NCBI RefSeq assembly: GCF_000012365.1
Contig: NC_007650.1
Location: 682,001 to 746,000, forward strand
Direction: 5' to 3'
Source of the DNA: Burkholderia thailandensis E264
GTDB taxonomy: Bacteria; Pseudomonadota; Gammaproteobacteria; Burkholderiales; Burkholderiaceae
Length of the DNA stretch: 64,000 bases
Positions 58,048 to 64,000 of the stretch are shown in pieces. The notes under the pieces were generated by a model, which saw only the letters and a program-made list of their open reading frames with translations, had not been told where the DNA came from and searched no databases. The first letter of the stretch is position 1. Each line of letters opens with the position of its first letter. The translations under genes were made by a program, and so were the position numbers.

Positions 58048-58092
58048 CAGCCCGCGCGTTCCATTTGATGGAACGCGCGGGCTGAGTCTTTT
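58048..58092 (+). terminator. Terminator after the DUF4148 gene
   Basis: A 16-bp perfect stem (arms 58048-58063 and 58069-58084, cagcccgcgcgttcca and its complement), a 5-base loop and a T-rich tail. Confidence 0.88.
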
Positions 58093-58416
58093 GGGGCCAC
58101 GATTGAGGCCCCGAAGCGGGGCGGTGGCGCCTGTGCCGCCGTCAGCTTCGATTCGGGCGCGGTCGATCGGCGTGCGAAGGTCGCCGGTTTCCGGTTACCG
58201 CCGGACGATCGGGCACGGCGGCGCGGCGCCGGGATTCAACGCCCCATCTCGACGTCGCACCGCCGCTCGCAGCGCGCGGACGCGCTCGTCGCGCCGGCTT
58301 TCGCCAATCGGCCGATCCCCGACAACTTACTCCGGCAATGCCGGGCGAGTTACTATCCGTCCGGCATGGTGCCGCGCGATCGTCGCGCCGGACGCCGCGA
58401 CGCCACGGGAATGTCC
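58093..58416. other. Gene-free stretch before the cupin gene
   Basis: About 320 bp with no gene seen. It should contain the cupin promoter. Confidence 0.45.
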
Positions 58417-58728
58417 ATGAAAATCGTACGCAGCAGGAGCTTCACCGCGCCGCGCGCGTGGGGCGCCGTCGACATCGCCAACATGCGCGGCATCACGACC
58501 CGCCTGCATTGGACGGATCAGCCGTACAAGTGGCACGTCAACGACGGCGAAGAGGTGTTCGTCGTGCTCGACGGCCGGGTCGAGATGCGCTATCGCGATG
58601 CCGGCGTCGAGCACGCGGCCGTCCTCGACGCGGGGGACATCTTTTTCGCATCGGTGGGGACCGAACATGTCGCGTTCCCGCTCGGCGAGGCCCGGATTCT
58701 CGTCGTCGAAACCGAAGGCAGCGTTTGA
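58417..58728 (+). CDS. Cupin domain protein
   Basis: A 103-residue single-cupin protein. The first cupin block is about KWHVNDGEEVFVVLDGRVEM (38-57), with a WHxxxxEEVFVVLxG-type metal site. The second block is DAGDIFFASVGTEHVAFPLG, with the His. Small cupins can be isomerases, dioxygenases or sensors; nothing in the context resolves this. The second in-frame ATG at 58417 was preferred over 58411 because it has a ggga site at a suitable distance. The 265 bp downstream (58729-58993) shows no gene. Confidence 0.85.
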   Translation: MKIVRSRSFTAPRAWGAVDIANMRGITTRLHWTDQPYKWHVNDGEEVFVVLDGRVEMRYRDAGVEHAAVLDAGDIFFASVGTEHVAFPLGEARILVVETEGSV

Positions 58729-58993
58729 GGTCCGATCGGAAGGGCCGCGGTTCGCGACCCGCTGGCCGCTCGGATGCGGTTCGCCGGGCGCAACCTGGCT
58801 CGACGGGGGCCGGCTTCGCGAGGCGCTGCCTGGCGGTGGATCTGGCCAGTGACGTGGCTCGGGGCAGACGCATCCCGTCCCGGCAGGCTTCGGCCCGACG
58901 CGGCTCGATTCGATGCGACGCGGCCGCACATCGATCCGGCCGATTGCGCGCGAAGTGGCTGCGGCGGCGCGCGTGCCGCCGCAGCGAAGTGAA

Positions 58994-59758
58994 ATGATGG
59001 AGGTACGCTTGAGAAGCATTCTGTTTGTCCAACGGTCCGGCATCGGCTGGACGGTGCGCGCGGCGCTCGTCGCGGCAGGTGCCGCGCTTGTCGGCGGCTG
59101 CACGCTGACGCCGTGGACCGACTCCTGGCAGCCGACGCACGTGCAGCCGCAGCCGGTGCAGCACACGTCATCGGGCGTGCCGGCCGGCTATTACCGCGTG
59201 AATTCGGGCGATACGCTCGCGAGCATCGCGTCTGCGTTCGGGCAGCGCCCGCTCGACGTCGCGAGCTGGAACCACATGGCACTGACCGACATGGTGATGC
59301 CGGGTCAAGTGCTGCGCGTCGCGCCGCCGCCGAGCGCGACGACGCCTGCGCCGCCGCCCGCCGCCGCGCAGCCGGAAGCGGCCGCGCCGGCACTCGCGTG
59401 GCCCGCGCACGGCACCGTGACGACGCCGTTCGGCGCCGGCAGGAATCACGGGATCGTGATCACCTCCACCGACGGCGACCGCACGGTGCGCGCCGCTGCG
59501 CCCGGCCGCGTCGTGTACGCGGGAACGGGCGTCGCCGCATATGGCCCGCTCGTGATCCTGAAGCACGAGAACGGCCTCATTACCGCATACGGTCACAACG
59601 AGAGGCTGCTCGTCAACGAAGGCGATGCGGTCAGCGCGGGCCAGCCGGTCGCGGAGATGGCGACCGACGCGAGCGGCCGCTCGACGTTCGAATTCGAAGT
59701 GCGGCGCAACGGCAAGGCCGTCGATCCGCTCGGCCTGCTGCCGCGCAACGGCTACTGA
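58994..59758 (+). CDS. NlpD-like lipoprotein: LysM plus degenerate LytM (M23)
   Basis: A 254-residue outer-membrane lipoprotein. The lipobox LVGGC ends at Cys36 after a hydrophobic leader. LysM is at about 66-109 (YYRVNSGDTLASIASAFGQR). After an Ala/Pro linker, the M23/LytM domain covers about 138-250 (TPFGAGRNHGIVI, AAPGRVVYAGTGVAAYGPLV, LKHENGLITAYGHNERLLVN). The catalytic HxxxD and HxH motifs are not intact; FEFEVRRNGK stands where HLHFE is expected. As in E. coli NlpD and EnvC, it should activate amidases rather than cut peptidoglycan. Start chosen as the upstream of two adjacent ATGs. Confidence 0.88.
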   Translation: MMEVRLRSILFVQRSGIGWTVRAALVAAGAALVGGCTLTPWTDSWQPTHVQPQPVQHTSSGVPAGYYRVNSGDTLASIASAFGQRPLDVASWNHMALTDMVMPGQVLRVAPPPSATTPAPPPAAAQPEAAAPALAWPAHGTVTTPFGAGRNHGIVITSTDGDRTVRAAAPGRVVYAGTGVAAYGPLVILKHENGLITAYGHNERLLVNEGDAVSAGQPVAEMATDASGRSTFEFEVRRNGKAVDPLGLLPRNGY

Positions 59759-59873
59759 CCGATTTCCCGCGCCGTCCCGCCGCGCGCGATGCGCGGCCGC
59801 GCGGCGTGATCGTGTCGCCGCCGGGCCCGACTATCCGGCGTGCGAGCGTTCGCGCGTCCGTGCCGCGCCGCCG

Positions 59874-60509
59874 TCAAACGTGCTCCGTCTGCGGCGCGGG
59901 CGCGCCGGCGCGATTGCCGATCAGCACGATCAGCGCGGCGAATCCGATGCTGCCGGCCGCGATCGCGCCGCTGTATGCGGCGACCGCCAGATAACCATGC
60001 GCGCGCGGATCGACGAACGGGTACGGGTACCAGTCGATCAGCGCTCCGCGCACGAGCGTATAGCCGAGATACGCGACCGGAAACGCGAGCCATCGCGCGA
60101 GTTGCGACCAGTCGATCCGCACGCGCGGCGCGACGTACAGCCAGTCGAGAAACACCGCGATCGGTATGATCCGATGCAATATCCAGTTCGTATAATAAGG
60201 CGTTGCGTGATGCGCCACGTCCAGATGCGCGAGCAGCAGCTCGTAGACGATGCCCGTGATCGCCATGTACAGCACGACCGCGCCGCGCGCGGACTCGTAT
60301 CGTCGCGACGGCGGCTTCGTCGCGAGCCATAACCCCGCAAGCAGCACGATGGCCGCGTACAGGCTGCTGAGCTGTGTGAAGTAGCTAAGGAAATTGTCGA
60401 GCCGGAAGGTCGGCGCGTTCCATCGGCGTGCGACGCTGTGGCACGTCGCGGAAAGGATCAGCCCGCAGCCGACCAGTCTGTAGGCTGCGACAAAAGCGGC
60501 TTTCTGCAT
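59874..60509 (-). CDS. Pr6Pr-family membrane protein
   Basis: A 211-residue membrane protein with six hydrophobic segments. YTLVRGALIDWYPYPFVDPR is the Pr6Pr signature after which the family is named. NFLSYFTQLSSLYAAIVLLA and the ILHRIIPIAVFLDWLYVAPR segment are also recognisable. Members are of unknown function and lie in the cytoplasmic membrane. The start at 60509 has weak ribosome-site support. It is divergent from the cytochrome gene. Confidence 0.85.
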   Translation of the reverse strand: MQKAAFVAAYRLVGCGLILSATCHSVARRWNAPTFRLDNFLSYFTQLSSLYAAIVLLAGLWLATKPPSRRYESARGAVVLYMAITGIVYELLLAHLDVAHHATPYYTNWILHRIIPIAVFLDWLYVAPRVRIDWSQLARWLAFPVAYLGYTLVRGALIDWYPYPFVDPRAHGYLAVAAYSGAIAAGSIGFAALIVLIGNRAGAPAPQTEHV

Positions 60510-60763
60510 GATGGGGCCTTGCGTGTTGCTGTGAAGCGGGCGTCGTGGCGGATGCGTGCCCGACTGCTCGAATATGGATTCGAGAATAGTTCAAGCATCG
60601 CTGAGCCGACATGCGGCTCTACCCGAGCCTGCGCGATCCGCGATCGTACGGAAACTTGACCGAGCCGCTGGGTTCGCTCGTCGCGCATCATTACAATCCG
60701 ATAACGTCGCGTGCGACGCCGCGCGCGATTCGCTGGTTCCCTTCAATACGAACGAGACTGATC

Positions 60764-61300
60764 ATGAATCGTATCCTCGCTGGGCAGGAGCGCTACAACC
60801 GTCCCGCCGTCTTCTTCCATTGGGCGATCTTCCTGCTCGTCGCGCTCGCGTATCTCGCGATCGAAGTGCGCGGCCCGAAAGGGACCGACAGCCGGGTGTT
60901 CTGGTCGAATGTCCACTACCTCGCAGGCACGCTCGTGATCGCGCTGGCCGTGCTGCGCATCGTCTGGCGCTTCGCAAGCGGCGCGCCGCGCGAGTTGCCG
61001 CAGCCGGCGTGGCTCGCGCTGTTCGCGAAGCTCGCGCATCTCGCGCTGTATGTGTTCATCGTCGCGCAGCCGCTCCTCGGAGTCATGACGCTGAACTTTG
61101 GCGGCAAGCCGGTGACGCTCCCGGGAATCGACTGGTCGTTCACGCTGTTCGGTCCGAACGCGGCGTTGCGACCGACGATCAAGGAAGCGCACGAATTGAT
61201 CGGCAACGTGTTCTATTACGTGATCGGTCTGCACGCGCTCGCCGCGCTCTGGCATCACTTCGTGAAGCGCGATACGACGCTGCGCCGGATGACGTTCTGA
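60764..61300 (+). CDS. Cytochrome b561-type membrane protein
   Basis: A 178-residue membrane haem protein with four hydrophobic helices. Haem ligands fit the histidines in PAVFFHWAIFLLVAL (His of helix I), VHYLAGTLVIALAVLRIVWR (helix II), EAHELIGNVFYYVIGLHALA and the ALWHHFVKRDTTLRRM end. This is the bacterial b561 pattern for electron transfer in the membrane, possibly from quinol to a periplasmic acceptor. The start at 60764 (MNRILAGQERYNRP) has the family N-terminus. Confidence 0.9.
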   Translation: MNRILAGQERYNRPAVFFHWAIFLLVALAYLAIEVRGPKGTDSRVFWSNVHYLAGTLVIALAVLRIVWRFASGAPRELPQPAWLALFAKLAHLALYVFIVAQPLLGVMTLNFGGKPVTLPGIDWSFTLFGPNAALRPTIKEAHELIGNVFYYVIGLHALAALWHHFVKRDTTLRRMTF

Positions 61301-61460
61301 CACGCCTCGCAGCTGGGGCGAGCATCGTTGCGGATGCAACGATGCGCCTGCGCTGACCGCGCGAGCGCAACTGGCCCCGCGACCGTTTCACGCTATCCAA
61401 GCCAGCCAACATTCTGTAACATTCGCCCGGCATTACATTCCCTTTACGCCATCCCGCACC

Positions 61461-61856
61461 ATGTCCAACCGATTCCGCAAACTCACTGCCTGGCTGGGCA
61501 TGCTTGCGATCTGGTTGGCGATCGTCGCGCCGCTCGTCTCGCAGGCGAACGCGCGGCCTGCCGCGCCGCGTTCCAACGCGGTGATCTGCGGCGACGAGCA
61601 CGGCGCGCGGCCGGCCGCAGCGGGCGGCGCGCAGGCCGGCACCGCGCACGACGGCGTCGCACATCACGCGCTGCATCTCGACGCATGCGGATACTGCGCG
61701 TTCTTCGCGCACAGCCCGGCGATCGGCGCGGCCGCGCCGTCGCTCTCGTCCATTCACGTGGCGGCCGTCGCGCCGTCCGCTTTCTCCGGGGCCGTCGCGC
61801 CCTCGCTCGAGCGCTACACGCGCGCCTATCCGCGCGCGCCGCCGACGGACGCCTGA
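61461..61856 (+). CDS. DUF2946 protein
   Basis: A 131-residue protein with one N-terminal hydrophobic segment (LTAWLGMLAIWLAIVAPLVS). The DUF2946 core is HHALHLDACGYCAFFAHSP, with the conserved C-x2-C and nearby histidines, a possible metal-binding site. Short, exported or membrane-anchored. It lies 86 bp before a TonB-dependent copper receptor on the same strand, which is a recurrent arrangement. A role in copper handling is inference from context. Confidence 0.85.
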   Translation: MSNRFRKLTAWLGMLAIWLAIVAPLVSQANARPAAPRSNAVICGDEHGARPAAAGGAQAGTAHDGVAHHALHLDACGYCAFFAHSPAIGAAAPSLSSIHVAAVAPSAFSGAVAPSLERYTRAYPRAPPTDA

Positions 61857-61942
61857 ACGCCTGACTTCATTTCCGTTCATGCAGCCTCCGCATCCGTTCG
61901 ATCCGACGATCGCGCGGAGGGGCGTCTTTCGAGTTTCGATTC

Positions 61943-64000
61943 ATGACAATCAAATTCCTGCGTCACGCGCACCCCGCGCGTGTCGACCGTGCGCGCCGTC
62001 GGCGGCGCGCGATCACGCTCACCGTTCCCGCGCTCGCGGCGGGCGCCTTTCATCTCGCGCCGGCCGTCGCGCAGACGGACGATGCCGTGCACCGTCACGG
62101 CGCACTCGGCGCGACGAGCGGCGTCGCGAACGACGCGGCACGCGGCGCATCGAGCGCCAAATCGAACGCTAGGGCAAACGAAGCGACCGCCGTGACGCGC
62201 AGCGCGACGAACCGCGCGACAGCCGGCGCCGCGCCGGAAGCAGCGATGCTGCCGACGATCGAGATCGTCGCGGCGCCCGAATCGACGCCGCTCGTCGTCG
62301 TCACCGATCCGAAAACGCCGCGCCAGCCGTTGCCCGCGAGCGACGGCGCCGATTATCTGAAGACGATTCCCGGCTTCGCGTCGATCCGCAGCGGCGGCAC
62401 GAACGGCGACCCGGTGCTGCGCGGGATGTTCGGCTCGCGGCTGAACATCCTCGCGAACGGCATGCCGACGCTCGGTGCGTGTCCCGGCCGGATGGACGCG
62501 CCGACGTCGTACATCGCGCCCGAGAGCTACGACAAGGTGACGGTCGTCAAGGGCCCGCAGACCGTGCTGTACGGGCCGGGCGCATCGGCGGGCACGGTGC
62601 TGTTCGAACGCGTGACGCCGCGCTTCAAGACGCCGGGCATGCGCTTCGACGGCAGTGTCGTCGGCGGCTCGTTCGGGCGCAACGATCAGAACGTCGACGT
62701 GACGGCAGGCACGCCCGACTTCTACGGGCGCGTGATCGCGAACCATGCGCATTCGCAGGATTACGAAGACGGCAACGGTCGCACGGTGCCGTCGCAATGG
62801 GACAAGTGGAACGCGGACGCGGCGCTCGGCTGGACCCCCGACGACAACACGCGGCTCGAGTTGACGGCGGGCACGGGCGACGGCTACGCGCGCTACGCGG
62901 GCCGCGGGATGGACGGTGCACATTTCCGGCGCGAGACGTTCGGCCTGACGTTCGACAAGAAGCACATCGGCGACGTGCTCGATCGCATCGAGGCGCAGGT
63001 CTTCTACAACGAAGCCGATCACGTGATGGACAACTACACGTTGCGGATGCCCGATCCGACGAGCAGCATGCCGATGCGCATGGCCTCCGAAGTGCGCCGC
63101 CGCACGCTCGGCGCGCGCGTCGCGGCGACGCTGCGCTTCACCGACGCGTTCAAGCTCGTGACGGGCGTCGACGCGCAGTCGAACCGTCTCGATTCGCGCT
63201 CCGCGATGGGGATGCAGAACTACGGTGACAAGCCGTGGAATCCGCAGGCGAACATGTGGAACGCGGGCGCGTTCGGCGAGCTGACCTGGTATGCGAGCGA
63301 TGCGTCGCGCGTGATCGGCGGCGCGCGGATCGACTATGCGGCCGCGCGCGACAAGCGCGCGACGACGGGCGGCATGAAGATGAGCATGCGCAATCCGACG
63401 TTCGACGATCTCCGCTCGCGCGTGCTGCCGAGCGGCTTCGTGCGCTACGAGCGCGATCTCGCTTCGCTGCCCGTCACGTGGTATGCGGGCATCGGACACG
63501 CGCAACGCTTTCCCGATTATTGGGAACTGTTCTCGGCGAAGCGCGGCCCGAACGGCGCCGTCAACGCGTTCTCGGCGATCAAGCCCGAGAAGACGACGCA
63601 GCTCGACATCGGCGCGCAGTACAAGAGCGACAAGCTCGACGCGTGGGTGTCCGCGTACGCGGGCTACGTGCAGGACTTCATCCTGTTCGACTACGCGACG
63701 GGCTCGATGGGACAGACGACGCAGGCGACGAACGTCAATGCGCAGATCATGGGCGGCGAGCTCGGCGCGTCGTGGCGTCCGCTCGCGCCGTGGCGTTTCG
63801 ATGCGTCGCTCGCGTATGCGTGGGGGCGCAACGTGCAAAGCGGCGCGCCGCTGCCGCAGATGCCGCCGCTCGAAGCGCGTTTCGGCGTCGAGTACACACG
63901 CGGGCCGTGGTCGGCGGGCGGGCTGTGGCGAATCGTTGCGCCGCAGCATCGCTATGCGCTGAACGAGGGCAACGTCGTCGGCAAGGACTTCGGTCCGAGC
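61943..64000 (+). CDS. TonB-dependent copper receptor, partial (3' end outside window)
   Basis: 686 residues are present and the frame is open to the window end. A signal peptide is followed by an Ala-rich spacer. The plug domain is at about 95-210 (DYLKTIPGFASIRSGGTNGD, RLNILANGMPTLGACPGRMD, VTVVKGPQTVLYGPGASAGT). Beta-barrel segments follow. The plug matches the TonB-dependent copper receptor (OprC/NosA-like) family, including the CPGRMD segment. The start at 61943 is the most plausible ATG. It should bring copper or a copper complex across the outer membrane with TonB. Confidence 0.9.
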   Translation, partial: MTIKFLRHAHPARVDRARRRRRAITLTVPALAAGAFHLAPAVAQTDDAVHRHGALGATSGVANDAARGASSAKSNARANEATAVTRSATNRATAGAAPEAAMLPTIEIVAAPESTPLVVVTDPKTPRQPLPASDGADYLKTIPGFASIRSGGTNGDPVLRGMFGSRLNILANGMPTLGACPGRMDAPTSYIAPESYDKVTVVKGPQTVLYGPGASAGTVLFERVTPRFKTPGMRFDGSVVGGSFGRNDQNVDVTAGTPDFYGRVIANHAHSQDYEDGNGRTVPSQWDKWNADAALGWTPDDNTRLELTAGTGDGYARYAGRGMDGAHFRRETFGLTFDKKHIGDVLDRIEAQVFYNEADHVMDNYTLRMPDPTSSMPMRMASEVRRRTLGARVAATLRFTDAFKLVTGVDAQSNRLDSRSAMGMQNYGDKPWNPQANMWNAGAFGELTWYASDASRVIGGARIDYAAARDKRATTGGMKMSMRNPTFDDLRSRVLPSGFVRYERDLASLPVTWYAGIGHAQRFPDYWELFSAKRGPNGAVNAFSAIKPEKTTQLDIGAQYKSDKLDAWVSAYAGYVQDFILFDYATGSMGQTTQATNVNAQIMGGELGASWRPLAPWRFDASLAYAWGRNVQSGAPLPQMPPLEARFGVEYTRGPWSAGGLWRIVAPQHRYALNEGNVVGKDFGPS

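Overview
The window looks like chromosomal DNA of a Burkholderia, most likely the B. pseudomallei/thailandensis group. The evidence is very high GC with strong GC bias at third codon positions, families typical of that genus (BPSS1780-type membrane protein, DUF3563, DUF4148, DUF2782 beside thrB and polA), and abundant short tandem repeats in intergenic DNA. Species cannot be fixed from sequence reading alone.

Layout. 1-10 kb: a methyltransferase, a trehalohydrolase-like protein that has lost its catalytic residues, a ThiE/TenI-like protein, a CNNM/CorC-type membrane protein, a degenerate histidine kinase, an EamA exporter, and a divergent LysR regulator/tautomerase pair. 8-14.5 kb: a CYTH-CHAD protein, then molybdate genes with modE converging on modABC. 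A ModE-like operator lies upstream of modA. 14.5-22 kb: a PHB-depolymerase-type esterase, DUF3563, ohr/ohrR, a BPSS1780 protein with thrB, DUF2782 and amn. 22-33.7 kb: a LOG-family protein and polA with start codons one base apart, a type II NADH dehydrogenase, a 7-bp tandem repeat, an orphan TadG-like protein, a Tat-exported dienelactone hydrolase, a sulfurtransferase and a Rieske oxygenase. 34-41 kb: xseB-ispA-dxs (isoprenoid precursors), folE2, tsaD and a HI0933 flavoprotein. 41-46.4 kb: rpsU-yqeY-dnaG-rpoD, which couples translation, replication priming and transcription initiation, followed by a CAT-anticodon tRNA.

46.4-52.5 kb is a genomic island at that tRNA gene. It holds a tyrosine integrase cut by an IS21-family element, whose istA is fused to an IS256-family remnant. 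Next come two AT-richer cargo genes (acyltransferase 3 and a methyltransferase) and an AT-rich gene-free stretch. No second att copy was seen, so the right edge is inferred from base composition.

52.6-64 kb returns to core genome: an NCS1 permease with a sirtuin, a DUF938 methyltransferase, gnd, DUF4148, a cupin, an NlpD-like lipoprotein without LytM catalytic residues, a Pr6Pr membrane protein, cytochrome b561, and a DUF2946 protein ahead of a TonB-dependent copper receptor that runs off the end.

The items most worth a second look are the catalytically dead TreZ homologue, the island with its chimeric IS remnant and 25-bp-period repeats, the heptamer array, the GGTTTTCCCTA motif shared by the DUF3563 and DUF4148 leaders, and the polA/LOG start-codon arrangement. 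No wholly new multi-gene system was evident.
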